The notes under the pieces: model-generated
Databases searched by the model: none
What the model was told of the DNA's origin: nothing
Seen by the model: only the letters and a program-made list of their open reading frames with translations
Assembly: GCF_913566895.1 (NCBI RefSeq)
Contig: NZ_CAJYCN010000020.1
Coordinates: 1 to 44,468 of the forward strand
DNA length: 44,468 bases
DNA from: Listeria ilorinensis
Lineage (GTDB): Bacteria; Bacillota; Bacilli; Lactobacillales; Listeriaceae
Direction of reading: 5' to 3'
Program-made: the position numbers and the translations under genes
In this document: in pieces, positions 26,854 through 36,276 of the stretch
How positions within the stretch are numbered: position 1 is the first letter of the stretch
How the letters are laid out: each line of letters begins with the position of its first letter

Positions 26854-27990
26854 ATGCATAAAAAAATAGGGGATCAGCAAAATATCTTGGAAATGTGTCA
26901 CATGTATCTGCCACAAAAAGCCGTGATTTATTTGCTAGACAGTCGTGCTCAAGATTATGCGGCTTACTTTTTAAATGAAGAAAATGTAAAGCAAGTGTAT
27001 GTATTTGAAACAAAAAATATGCATAACAAGAAAATATATCATCAGTTGAAGAAAGTGACTTATATCAAACCAATCTGGGAAAAGAATCGATTCATGCAAT
27101 TGAAAAATGGCAAAGAAGTGGAGATATTGTTGGAAGATCCCGATATGGTTCATATATCTGAGCATATGTTTGCAGCCGGGATGTTAGCGGGAGTATCAGC
27201 TATTTTAAAGACTGCAAGACCTATCGTATGGATCGAACAAAGCCTGGCTCGGGAGACTAGGATAACCAACTGGATGTACGAACATCAATATGTATTGCAG
27301 CAGAAAGTCGATCATCATGCGATCTATGTGTGTCAGGAGAAGCAGAAAAATGAATTATCTGAAATGATTGGGCAGAATCAAAAGCAAGACCTAGAAGAAA
27401 AAAAACGACTGGAACAAAATATTTTGGAACTGGTCGAAATATCCAAGAAACAAATGGAGCAAGCACATGCGGTTTTAAATGAAAAATTTATTCAACAAGA
27501 AAAAGCATTGACAAAAGCGATCGAACAACAGGCCTTATTGAAGAAGGCGCATCAGAAAGAGTGTGACAGGTTGAAAAGGACTTTTGATGAGAAAATCACT
27601 GCTTTGGGTGCTCAACATGCGCAGGCATTGGCTGAACAAAATAAAAGAGCGCAGCAGCTTCAATCAGAATTACATCAATCTAAAGACATGGTTCAATTAA
27701 TTTCAGATGCACTTAATGCTGAAAAAGCGGTGAATTACGATTTGAATAAGCGTCTGTTTGATTTGCTAGATGAGGAGTTACCAATACTTCAAGATTTGGA
27801 TCGTTGCAGTCATGAACAGGATAAAGAAATTAAAAAACTGCAGACGGAAAATAAAAAATTGGCACGGAAATTGGCTGTCATGACTGAGAAGTATCATCGT
27901 TTGAACAAAACAAAAGTGATCAAGTTGATGCGTCGCTATTGGTATTTTAAAAATAGACGAAGATTGAGGAAAAAACGTGAAGAAAATTGA
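26854..27990 (+). CDS. FkbM-like domain without the SAM motif, fused to a coiled coil
   Basis: I do not recognise the 378-residue protein as a characterised family. Its first 155 residues follow the order of an FkbM methyltransferase: AVIYLLDSRAQDYAAYF and VYVFE (strand 1 and 2 region), then DPDMVHISEHMFAAGMLAG and PIVWIEQ (the DVEG and P-I-L-x-x-E region). A YEHQYVL strand ends it. The glycine-rich SAM motif and the DVEG acids are absent. Residues about 160-350 are a highly charged heptad-rich coiled coil, and the C terminus is very basic (RRYWYFKNRRRLRKKR). It may be a scaffold for the glycosyltransferases. It overlaps the next gene by 14 bases. The FkbM relation is inferred from pattern only. 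Confidence 0.7.
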   Translation: MHKKIGDQQNILEMCHMYLPQKAVIYLLDSRAQDYAAYFLNEENVKQVYVFETKNMHNKKIYHQLKKVTYIKPIWEKNRFMQLKNGKEVEILLEDPDMVHISEHMFAAGMLAGVSAILKTARPIVWIEQSLARETRITNWMYEHQYVLQQKVDHHAIYVCQEKQKNELSEMIGQNQKQDLEEKKRLEQNILELVEISKKQMEQAHAVLNEKFIQQEKALTKAIEQQALLKKAHQKECDRLKRTFDEKITALGAQHAQALAEQNKRAQQLQSELHQSKDMVQLISDALNAEKAVNYDLNKRLFDLLDEELPILQDLDRCSHEQDKEIKKLQTENKKLARKLAVMTEKYHRLNKTKVIKLMRRYWYFKNRRRLRKKREEN

Positions 27991-30130
27991 AAATTTGTAT
28001 CAGGATATTACTTTTTTGCAAAAACAACTCTTACATAAGATTCAACCTGAAGTGATTGACACAAATGACTTTACTATAGCTGGAAATTGGCATAGCTCTA
28101 ATGATGAGTTAACTTTTGAACAAGGAATAGGCGAAGTTGTTGCGACCAATCACAGCGATCAGTATATTTATTTTTCTTATTTGGAAACGAATCTTTTATT
28201 TAAGCGTTATCCAATGTATATCATTGAAGCGGTTCCCGGCGAGAAGTTTGAATTTAGTTTTCAGTTAAAGGTCGAATCGAAGCAGGCCTGCAAGATTGCC
28301 ATTATTGAATATAGTCCTACGACGAAAGTGAAGGCTACCTTATTTGACCCAAACAAGAAGAATCGATTGATTGTGTCTCAGGAAACAACGAGACTACGAA
28401 TAGCTTTACGCATACCTAAGCGAGGGATAACTCGTATCCAAGGCTGTACCTTTTACCGTGTTTTTGATAAGCCAAAAATAACCTCGTTTAGTAGGGGAGC
28501 GGCTTCCGTGCGTCCTGGACTGGCGGAGATTACTTCAACAAAAGAGTTGCGAGTAGCTTCGATTTTTGATGAATTCACACGTACTTGTTATGAACAAGAG
28601 GTCCAGTTGATTTCTTTTACACCGGATAATTGGAAAGAGGTTTTGGAGAGGGAAGTGCCACACATTTTGATGGTGGAGTCGGCTTGGCATGGCAATCATG
28701 GAGCTTGGACGTATAAAATTGGTCATTACACGGGTCAAGATCGAGGCGCCTTATTGGAATTGCTCGACTGGTGCCGGCAAAATGAAGTGCCGACGATTTT
28801 TTGGAATAAGGAAGATCCGATTCATTATGAAAAGTTTATCAGTACGGCGAAGTTGTTTGATTATATTTATACGACAGATGCAGATATGATTCCTAAATAT
28901 CAGCAAGCGGCCGGACATCAGCGTGTTTATGCACAGAGCTTTGCCATTCAGCCAAAGATGCACAATCCGATCAAACTTTATGAGAAACGGATAGATAAAA
29001 TGTGCTTTGCGGGTTCGTATTATTCTAATCGTCATGAAGAGCGCAGACGTGATATGGATCAACTTTTAGATGTGGCCAAGCAGTATGGTCTGGTCATTTA
29101 TGATCGGAATTTTGAACGTCAGTCTCCGGATTTCCAGTTTCCAGAACGTTTTCTAGCAAGCATAGAAGGATGTTTGGCGTATAACGAGATGAATGTTGCT
29201 TATAAAGGCTATAAATATATGCTCAATATTAATAGTATTAAGCATTCACCAACGATGTTTTCACGGCGTGTGTTTGAAGGGCTGGCATGCGGGACCCCCA
29301 TCATCAGCAGCTACTCTAAAGGAATCCAGCGAATGTTCGGGGATTTAGTCATCACTGCGGAAACGAAAGCGGCACTTGAAGAGAAACTGCGCGTTATTAC
29401 AACGGATAAGGAATTCTATCAACGAAAAGCGGTAGAAGGCGTGCGTGAAGTGTATCGTCACCATACATATGAACATCGTTTACAGAGGATGTTGCATCAT
29501 ATGAGCATTACTTTACCGGAAGAAAAGAAAGAAGTGACCGTGATCTCTGTGGTTCATTCAAAAGATGAAATAGAGAATGCGATGGAAAATTTCACCCGTC
29601 AAGCCTATTCACATAAAAAACTGCTGCTGATTGCAAGCGTGTTTGAGGGGATAACAGATTTGATGAATCATTACAATACGAAGAAAATCAGTATGTTCAC
29701 TTTGCCGTATCTCGAAAGGGAGTATCGACAATTAGGTGAAGTTGTAACCACTCCTTATGTCAGTTATATGGCAGGACAGCACTTTTATGGAGAGCATTAT
29801 TTAGCAGATATGATGCTTGCGACAAAATATACCGATGCAGATGTAATCGGTAAGCAGAATTATTTTGAACTTTCAGAAGGCAAACTGGAGGAAGTGAATG
29901 AAGAGATGGATTATCAATTTGTCACAGATCTGCATTACCACCGAGCTTTATGGAAAACAAGTGTGGTTTTTCAGACGCGGATCAAAAGATTACTGACAGA
30001 AATGGTTCAAGATGCTTCACTTTCCTGTTATTTTCGTCAGGGAGTGACCTTTTTCAGTTCGGATAAATTTAATTTTATTGAGCGGGGGAGGGATGTCCCG
30101 CAAGTGATTAGCAAGAAAGTAGATATTTAG
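27977..30130 (+). CDS. Multi-domain glycosyltransferase (CgeB-like GT-B plus GT-A-like domain)
   Basis: The 717-residue protein begins with a beta-rich region (about 20-165) like a carbohydrate-binding module. A CgeB/DUF3880-like GT-B unit follows at about 180-505, with PHILMVESAW, PTIFWNKEDPIHYEKF, FAGSYYSNRHEERR (near 344) and FEGLACGTPIISS (near 433). The last part (about 520-717) starts VTVISVVHSKDEIENAM and resembles the nucleotide-binding half of GT2-type enzymes, though DxD is not obvious. It would add sugars in the cytoplasm. The GTG start has GAGGA six bases upstream and overlaps the preceding gene by 14 bases, so translation is probably coupled. Confidence 0.8.
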   Translation: MKKIENLYQDITFLQKQLLHKIQPEVIDTNDFTIAGNWHSSNDELTFEQGIGEVVATNHSDQYIYFSYLETNLLFKRYPMYIIEAVPGEKFEFSFQLKVESKQACKIAIIEYSPTTKVKATLFDPNKKNRLIVSQETTRLRIALRIPKRGITRIQGCTFYRVFDKPKITSFSRGAASVRPGLAEITSTKELRVASIFDEFTRTCYEQEVQLISFTPDNWKEVLEREVPHILMVESAWHGNHGAWTYKIGHYTGQDRGALLELLDWCRQNEVPTIFWNKEDPIHYEKFISTAKLFDYIYTTDADMIPKYQQAAGHQRVYAQSFAIQPKMHNPIKLYEKRIDKMCFAGSYYSNRHEERRRDMDQLLDVAKQYGLVIYDRNFERQSPDFQFPERFLASIEGCLAYNEMNVAYKGYKYMLNINSIKHSPTMFSRRVFEGLACGTPIISSYSKGIQRMFGDLVITAETKAALEEKLRVITTDKEFYQRKAVEGVREVYRHHTYEHRLQRMLHHMSITLPEEKKEVTVISVVHSKDEIENAMENFTRQAYSHKKLLLIASVFEGITDLMNHYNTKKISMFTLPYLEREYRQLGEVVTTPYVSYMAGQHFYGEHYLADMMLATKYTDADVIGKQNYFELSEGKLEEVNEEMDYQFVTDLHYHRALWKTSVVFQTRIKRLLTEMVQDASLSCYFRQGVTFFSSDKFNFIERGRDVPQVISKKVDI

Positions 30131-30141
30131 GAGCGATGAAA

Positions 30142-32274
30142 GTGAGACAGTTAAAAATTCTACTCTATGGTGATATGGATTTAAATATCATGGACGGTTC
30201 GGCAGTTTGGCTGACATCAATGGTTTCTATGCTGGCCATCAATCCCAATGTTCAAACAGATCTCTTGCTAAAAGCCCGCGTGCAAAATACGCGGTTGACT
30301 GGCGGCATCGCCGATTTTAAAAATGTCCATCTGATTGAGCCGTTCCAATCATTTCCAGATATGTCAGCTGCAAATGAAAACCGGATTGATGTTGCAGAAG
30401 CTTTAAAACGAATGGAGTTCATGGATAAACAGCACCACTATCATCTGATTATCATCCGCGGTTTTAACCTTGTAAAGGAGATGTTGAAATACCCGGAACT
30501 TATTCATAAAACGATTCCTTATATAACGGACTTCAATAGCGATCCCAATGCGCTTTCTAAAAAAGATCGTTTGGCGCTGCGGCAGATCTATGAAAGCTTT
30601 CCAAATATGTTTCTGCAAACGGAGGCGACAAAAACTGCCTTTTGTGAACTGTTGGGAGTTGATGGCAATAAAATCGTGATACTGTCTCCAATGATCCCAG
30701 CCCAGCCAGTTACGCCAGATTATCGCAATCGACATAATCAACTGATCTACAGCGGTAAATTTGCGAAAGAGTGGTATACGGAGGAAATTTTGCAGGCAGC
30801 CGCTCATCTGGCAGAAAAAGATGTTACCTTTTGCATTGTAGGGGACAAATTTCAGGGGGAGTTGCGTTCGCGGAGTACAGAGATCAAGCAGGCTTTTCAG
30901 AAAATGGAAAATATTATTTGGGCGGGAGCTGTTTCACGAGCAGAATCTCAAGAATATATTGCAAAATCAGATGTTGGAATCAGTTGGCGCAGTGAAACGA
31001 TCGATAATGATGCTTCTGTCGAGTTGTCAACCAAGCTGCTAGAATATGCTAGATTAGGAAAACCGGTACTGTTAAGGCGAACTAAAATGCACGAGCAGCT
31101 GCTGGGTGATGACTATGAATTATTTGTTGACACGGAGGAAGAGTTTATAGCGAAAACGCAGCTCGTATTGCAAGACTCGGCTGTTTATAAACGGGCGGCA
31201 AAAAGGATGTATCAAGCAAGTCAACATTTTACACTCGAAGCATCTTATGCCCGTTTGAAAGAGGTTCTGTGGCGTTATCAAACTGAACCGATAAAGCTAT
31301 TGATTGCAGGCCATGATCTGAAATTTATGACAGATATTATCCGCTACCTGGAAAAGCAATCCTGGGTAGATGTGAAAATTGATCAATGGGAAAGCCATGT
31401 CACGCATGATGAGGCCGCCAGCCAAAAACTGCTGGAGTGGGCAGATCTGATTTTTTGTGAGTGGGGCTTGGGTAACGCTGTTTGGTATTCCAAACATAAA
31501 AAGCCGGGGCAGAAACTTTTGGTTCGCGTGCATGCACAGGAGAAGCGGACAGAGCACCCTTCCCATTATAAGCTGGAGGCCATTGATCATATCATTGCGG
31601 TCTGTCCGTTTATTTTTGAAGAGATGCACCGACTATGTGGGATTCCTCGGCACAAGATGATATTGATTGCCAATACGATTGATACTGAAAAATTCGATTT
31701 GCCAAAACAGCCGGATATTGATTTTAACCTAGGAATATGTGGTGTGATTCCTAAAATTAAAGGTTTGGATAAAGCGCTTGATATTTTTGAAGAGCTTTGG
31801 GTATCTGATAAACGCTATAAGCTATTTATTAAAGGTAAACTACCAAAGGATGTGCCATGGCTGATGGGACGAACAGAAGAACGGGCGTATTATGAAGCGG
31901 TTTTTGAACGCATCAAGCAAGCTCCTTGGAAACACAGTGTGAAATTTGATAAGCATGGCAATGATGTGCATGAATGGCTCCAGAAAATCGGTTATCTGTT
32001 GTCAACAAGTGAGTCGGAAAGTTTTCACACGGCATTGATGGAGGGGATGGCTGCGGGATCAACCCCCTGCTTGTTGAACTGGCCGGGTGTGGAGACCGTC
32101 TATCCTGCCGATTCAATATTTGTATCGCCAGCAGACTTGGCTGCTTTTATCCGGGCGAACCAACTATGTGAGCAAGATCAGCAGCGATATAAAGATTATG
32201 CCTATCAATATTTTAATAAAGCAAAGATCTGTCAGGAAGTGGCCAGTTTGATTCGTACTGCTTTTACTGGATAG
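30142..32274 (+). CDS. Tandem glycosyltransferase with two GT-B units
   Basis: The 710-residue protein appears to hold two GT-B halves in one chain. Unit 1 (about 3-370) starts LKILLYGDMDLNIMDGSAVW and has IYSGKFAKEWYTEE and STKLLEYARLGKPVLL. Unit 2 (about 380-710) has DHIIAVCPFIFEEMHRLCG, GVIPKIKGLDKAL and the donor loop SESESFHTALMEGMAAGSTP. Bifunctional enzymes of this kind often make a repeating disaccharide, but this is inference. GTG 30142 is chosen over ATG 30136 because AGGAG lies eight bases before it and only two before the ATG. The spacing to the previous gene is 11 bases. Confidence 0.8.
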   Translation: MRQLKILLYGDMDLNIMDGSAVWLTSMVSMLAINPNVQTDLLLKARVQNTRLTGGIADFKNVHLIEPFQSFPDMSAANENRIDVAEALKRMEFMDKQHHYHLIIIRGFNLVKEMLKYPELIHKTIPYITDFNSDPNALSKKDRLALRQIYESFPNMFLQTEATKTAFCELLGVDGNKIVILSPMIPAQPVTPDYRNRHNQLIYSGKFAKEWYTEEILQAAAHLAEKDVTFCIVGDKFQGELRSRSTEIKQAFQKMENIIWAGAVSRAESQEYIAKSDVGISWRSETIDNDASVELSTKLLEYARLGKPVLLRRTKMHEQLLGDDYELFVDTEEEFIAKTQLVLQDSAVYKRAAKRMYQASQHFTLEASYARLKEVLWRYQTEPIKLLIAGHDLKFMTDIIRYLEKQSWVDVKIDQWESHVTHDEAASQKLLEWADLIFCEWGLGNAVWYSKHKKPGQKLLVRVHAQEKRTEHPSHYKLEAIDHIIAVCPFIFEEMHRLCGIPRHKMILIANTIDTEKFDLPKQPDIDFNLGICGVIPKIKGLDKALDIFEELWVSDKRYKLFIKGKLPKDVPWLMGRTEERAYYEAVFERIKQAPWKHSVKFDKHGNDVHEWLQKIGYLLSTSESESFHTALMEGMAAGSTPCLLNWPGVETVYPADSIFVSPADLAAFIRANQLCEQDQQRYKDYAYQYFNKAKICQEVASLIRTAFTG

Positions 32275-32298
32275 ACGTGCATAAGGAGAGACTAAACG

Positions 32299-33387
32299 AT
32301 GAGAAAAAACGATAGTAGGATTGAAAAATTAATCACTTCGGAGCTTACCTACCATGAGGGAAAATTAACGCTGGTTTTTAAAGCATTGTATTTACTTGAA
32401 GCTACCTACGAGTATGCCTTTTATATCTATCAGGATGATCAGGTGATAGGGCGGGAATGGTACCAGCCGCTTTCCCAAAAACAGATTGCGATCGAATATT
32501 GGCCGATCCGAAGTGGCGCTTATAAGGTTCGACTATTTTTGAAAAAGAATGGGCAGGTCATTATTAATAAAGTAAGCAATACACTAAATGTAGATCTCGT
32601 AAATAATAAAACAATCAAAACCACGCTTGAAAAGGAAAAAATCTATTATGCAGATAATCCAGTTCGGTATTTGTTTCAAAAAGCAAGAAAGAAGTCAGAT
32701 AAACTATTAATTTCATTTTCCGGTATACATTCTCAGGAATTCACAGGGGGTCCTCCGGTTTACAATCATTTTCGCACACTGTGGCCATGCAATATCAATA
32801 AGTTATTTATTTTGGACGATTACAAAGGGCAATTTTGCTATTACATGGGGCACAATCGAGGAAGTGACTATGAACGATCAGTCGTGGGGCTGATTATAAC
32901 GATTGCAAATGAGCTCAATATTGCGGCGGAAAACGTGATCGTAAGTGGTTCTAGTAAGGGTGGTGCGGCCTCTCTTTACTATTCGATGAAGTATCATTTT
33001 GGAACCGCGATTATTGGTGCGCCACAGGTTTTTATCGCTAAATATTTGGAACAACGGGCGACAGCTGCTCCAGCGATTCGCAGAGCTTTGGATAATATGC
33101 TTGGGGAAGATAAAGAAGCTGGAAAAAGGTACTACAATGAATTGATTATGAATCTGGTTGATACGACGACGCAGTTTCCAGAATTTATTTTTCATGTTGG
33201 AAAAGGTGACATGCACTATAAACAACATTTACAGCCGTTACTTAAAAAATTGGATGGAAAAGGTGTGAAATATTCGCTAGATTTGCAAAACTATAGTGAC
33301 CATAATCAGACTGGTCAATATTATGCGCCTTTTTTGTTGAAAACAGTCACCAGGCTGCTGGAAGAGACGAGTCACGGGAAGAAGTGA
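32299..33387 (+). CDS. Alpha/beta hydrolase of the Asp2/XcbB-CpsF type
   Basis: The 362-residue protein has a beta-rich N-terminal domain (about 1-110) like the three-Y or Ig modules before the catalytic domain in Asp2-like proteins. An alpha/beta-hydrolase domain follows at about 125-360. The oxyanion region is LISFSGIHSQEFTGGPPVYN, the nucleophile elbow is VSGSSKGGAA (serine near residue 220), and the last His is in YSDHNQTGQYY. Asp2 O-acetylates sugars on exported glycoproteins, and XcbB/CpsF proteins belong to capsule loci. A role in acylating or cleaving the polymer is likely but unproven. The start follows AAGGAGA. It sits directly before the exporter genes. Confidence 0.72.
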   Translation: MRKNDSRIEKLITSELTYHEGKLTLVFKALYLLEATYEYAFYIYQDDQVIGREWYQPLSQKQIAIEYWPIRSGAYKVRLFLKKNGQVIINKVSNTLNVDLVNNKTIKTTLEKEKIYYADNPVRYLFQKARKKSDKLLISFSGIHSQEFTGGPPVYNHFRTLWPCNINKLFILDDYKGQFCYYMGHNRGSDYERSVVGLIITIANELNIAAENVIVSGSSKGGAASLYYSMKYHFGTAIIGAPQVFIAKYLEQRATAAPAIRRALDNMLGEDKEAGKRYYNELIMNLVDTTTQFPEFIFHVGKGDMHYKQHLQPLLKKLDGKGVKYSLDLQNYSDHNQTGQYYAPFLLKTVTRLLEETSHGKK

Positions 33388-33394
33388 AATAAAC

Positions 33395-34204
33395 GTGAAA
33401 GACAGCTTTCAGATTTTAAAAGATCAACTAATTCACTGGCATAAAATTTTTCGGATTGCTCGTTACCATCAGCGTGCTGCCTATCAGAGTCACTATTTGG
33501 GAATAATTTGGGAAGTTTTAAGCCCAGCTCTTCAAGTTTTAGTCTATTATTTTGTGTTTGGTATTCGAATGAATGGTTCAAAATTGATAGAAGGTGACAT
33601 TCCCTATATTATTTGGATGCTTGCAGGGGTGATCCCGTGGTTTTTCATTAGTGGCATTATTATTTCGGGTGCCAATTCGGTTTATACAAATTTAAGTCTG
33701 GTATCGCGTGTAAAATTTCCCATGAGTATTTTGCCGTCTATTACAATTGCACGAGCCCTTCCCAGTTATTTAACGATGCTTGCCATTTTTTTGCTATTTT
33801 TGCTTGGCGGACATATTTATCCGACCGTGGATTGGCTGCAGTTTTTTTATTATTTTGCCTGTATGTGTCTATTTTTATATGCGATGTCTTTGCTAAATTC
33901 AACCATTACGATTCTTTTCAGGGACTATCAGCTGATCATTGGTTCCATGATGCGGCTACTGTTTTTTTTGTCAGGTGCGGTTATGGATGTGACAACGAAT
34001 CCGGATGCACTGCTCTCAAAAATTTTAAAGCTGAATCCTTTTGTATATATCATTGAAGGTTTTCGGGATGCTTTTTTTTCCAGACAGTGGTTTTTTCAGT
34101 CGCCATGGTGGATGGTGTATTTTTGGGGGATCACACTACTGGTATTAAGTCTTGGTGCAGCACTGCATATCCGGTTTAAAGATCGTTTTATGGACTATTT
34201 ATAA
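33395..34204 (+). CDS. ABC-2 polysaccharide/teichoic acid exporter, permease (TagG/Wzm-like)
   Basis: The 269-residue protein has six membrane segments and the TagG/Wzm pattern. An N-terminal amphipathic helix ends YHQRAAYQSHYLGIIWEVLSP, then come VIPWFFISGIIISGANS, RVKFPMSILP and LNPFVYIIEGFRDA. It forms the membrane channel that moves a completed undecaprenyl-linked glycan outwards. It begins with GTG seven bases after the previous gene. Its ATPase partner follows after 14 bases. Listeria also has TagGH for its own wall teichoic acid elsewhere, so this would be a second exporter; that is from knowledge of the genus and not seen here. Confidence 0.92.
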   Translation: MKDSFQILKDQLIHWHKIFRIARYHQRAAYQSHYLGIIWEVLSPALQVLVYYFVFGIRMNGSKLIEGDIPYIIWMLAGVIPWFFISGIIISGANSVYTNLSLVSRVKFPMSILPSITIARALPSYLTMLAIFLLFLLGGHIYPTVDWLQFFYYFACMCLFLYAMSLLNSTITILFRDYQLIIGSMMRLLFFLSGAVMDVTTNPDALLSKILKLNPFVYIIEGFRDAFFSRQWFFQSPWWMVYFWGITLLVLSLGAALHIRFKDRFMDYL

Positions 34205-34218
34205 AGGAGACTCAAGTA

Positions 34219-35166
34219 ATGAACAGTGTAGAAGTCGACCATGTTTTTAAGCAGTACAGTATGCTCACAAGCCAGTCGAAGGAGCTTTTGGCGTTATTCA
34301 AACCAGTGAAAAATAAACCGGCTTTTTTAGCTTTGCAAAATATCTCTTTCCAAGTGAAAAAAGGAGAAACAGTCGGACTGATTGGCTTGAATGGTTCGGG
34401 AAAATCCACTCTTTCCAATATTTTGGCGGGAATTGTGCCGCCTACTTCCGGTGAGGTGAAATTAAATGGCGAGGTCTCATTACTTGCGATTGGTGCTGGT
34501 TTAAAACCTACTTTATCGGGCATTGAGAATATTCGCATGAAATGTTTGATGCTGGGCTATTCCACTAAAGAAATCAATCAAATGATCCCGGAAATCATTG
34601 AATTTGCTGGTTTGCAAAGTTTTATCCACCAGCCAATCAAGCGCTATTCGAGTGGTATGAAAGCTAGGCTAGGCTTTGCTATCGCTGTTCAGATCGATCC
34701 AGATATTCTCATTATCGATGAGGCGCTTTCGGTAGGTGATACTACTTTTCATAAAAAATGTACAGATAAAATTAGGGAATTTCAAGCATTGGGAAAAACG
34801 ATCTTCTTTGTCAGTCACGCCATGGGTCAGGTTCAAAACTTATGTAATCGGATTATCTGGCTTCATTATGGAGAGATTCGTTTAGACGGGCCGGCTGATG
34901 AGGTAGGGCTGGCCTACAGCAAATTCGTTCATCAATTCAATAAGCTGTCGGAAGAAGAGAAAAAGAGGTACCAAGCTGATTCAAAACAGCATCAAATGCA
35001 GACAAAAATAGCCCAATCAGTTGCAGCGGACAAAAAGACGAACGCTCTGACATGGCTCTATCAGGGAGCATTGGCAATATGGATTGTTTTCAGTGCCGTA
35101 TGTATGGAGTCTACCGAGTTTTCAGCAAAAATATATGATATTATCATTAATTTTTTGAAATTTTAA
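34219..35166 (+). CDS. ABC exporter ATPase (TagH/Wzt-like) with a C-terminal membrane segment
   Basis: The 315-residue protein has Walker A (GLNGSGKST, near residue 57), the signature YSSGMKARLGFAIA, Walker B (DILIIDEALSVGD) and the switch His in FVSHAMG. This is the TagH/Wzt family. The C terminus is short and Lys/Gln-rich, with a predicted membrane helix (WLYQGALAIWIVFSAV, near 280), as in TagH. The Wzt carbohydrate-binding domain that recognises a polymer end is absent. Export specificity probably lies elsewhere. It partners with the upstream permease and has AAAGGAG before its ATG. Confidence 0.93.
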   Translation: MNSVEVDHVFKQYSMLTSQSKELLALFKPVKNKPAFLALQNISFQVKKGETVGLIGLNGSGKSTLSNILAGIVPPTSGEVKLNGEVSLLAIGAGLKPTLSGIENIRMKCLMLGYSTKEINQMIPEIIEFAGLQSFIHQPIKRYSSGMKARLGFAIAVQIDPDILIIDEALSVGDTTFHKKCTDKIREFQALGKTIFFVSHAMGQVQNLCNRIIWLHYGEIRLDGPADEVGLAYSKFVHQFNKLSEEEKKRYQADSKQHQMQTKIAQSVAADKKTNALTWLYQGALAIWIVFSAVCMESTEFSAKIYDIIINFLKF

Positions 35167-35180
35167 AGAAGGTGAATACA

Positions 35181-36128
35181 ATGACTAAAAAGGTGATCGT
35201 CACTGGTGGAGCAGGTTTTATTGGCTCCCATGTATGTGATATGTATGTGGCTGAAGGATATGACGTGCTTTGTGTGGATAATCTCTCGTCAGGAAAACTG
35301 GAAAATATTGAGCAGTTGCGTATGAAAGAAAATTTTCAATTTGTACATGCTGACATTACTGATAATGAGCGGATGATGAGGCTGTTTGCAAGATTTAAGC
35401 CGGATATGGTGAATCATCATGCTGCACAGAAATCTGTTGCAGCTTCTTTAGAGGATCCGGATCACGATTTGAATATCAATGGAAAAGGATTATTAGTTTT
35501 ACTCAAATGCATTCAAAAGCATCCTATTGACAATTTTATTTATGTATCTTCAGGAGGTGCTTTAAGTAAAGAAATTTCTGGCACTGAGAAATCGAAGGAA
35601 GAAGATAGACCGCAACTGATTTCCCCCTATGCAATCACAAAATATGCAGGCGAAAAGTATTTGGCTGTTTATTCTAAGTTATTCGATTTTGACTATACAG
35701 TACTGCGATACGCGAATGTTTTTGGACCAAGGCAAATACCAGATGGAGAATGTGGTGTCATTCCGATCTTTGTCAGTAATGTGCTGGCAGGTAAAGTCTC
35801 TACATTGATGACCTATCCAGAAATGCCACGTGGTTGTACAAGAGATTATGTCTATGTAAGCGATGTTGCAGAAGCCAACAGATTAGCATCTTTTCATCCA
35901 GCCAATACTGTCATTAATATCGGCTCAGGGAAAGAAGTGGCAATTTTAGATATCTATGAAGCAATTTTAGAAGCATTTGGGAAAGAAATTGCGATTAATG
36001 TCAGTGGACCAAGGGTAGGAGATGTTAAACGTTCTGTTTTATTAAGTGAGCGTGCGAAAGAAGTTTGGGAGTGGACGCCTAAAATTAGTTTAAAAGAAGG
36101 ACTGGGTAGACTAGCTGCTAACGGATAA
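35181..36128 (+). CDS. NAD-dependent nucleotide-sugar epimerase (GalE-like SDR)
   Basis: The 315-residue protein is an extended SDR with TGGAGFIGSH near the N terminus, catalytic YAITK (after SSGGALS) and the substrate stretch RYANVFGPRQ. It resembles UDP-hexose 4-epimerases, possibly UDP-GlcNAc to UDP-GalNAc, but substrate is not certain. It would supply a second sugar donor for the polymer. ATG 35181 follows AAGAAGG by eight bases; a GTG at 35172 overlaps that site. It is the last gene of the operon, and the terminator lies about 150 bases downstream. Confidence 0.9.
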   Translation: MTKKVIVTGGAGFIGSHVCDMYVAEGYDVLCVDNLSSGKLENIEQLRMKENFQFVHADITDNERMMRLFARFKPDMVNHHAAQKSVAASLEDPDHDLNINGKGLLVLLKCIQKHPIDNFIYVSSGGALSKEISGTEKSKEEDRPQLISPYAITKYAGEKYLAVYSKLFDFDYTVLRYANVFGPRQIPDGECGVIPIFVSNVLAGKVSTLMTYPEMPRGCTRDYVYVSDVAEANRLASFHPANTVINIGSGKEVAILDIYEAILEAFGKEIAINVSGPRVGDVKRSVLLSERAKEVWEWTPKISLKEGLGRLAANG

Positions 36129-36276
36129 GCTTGATTATAAGGAAAATTTTAAGTATTTGAGATGTTTGTTGAAAAAGCTAGTTTTTACTTTATGTGTGTG
36201 AACATCTAGATTCTCTGTAAAAGATCACTGGAGACATCGTATTTTTGCCAATTAATGCAATTTTATCTATCTAATA

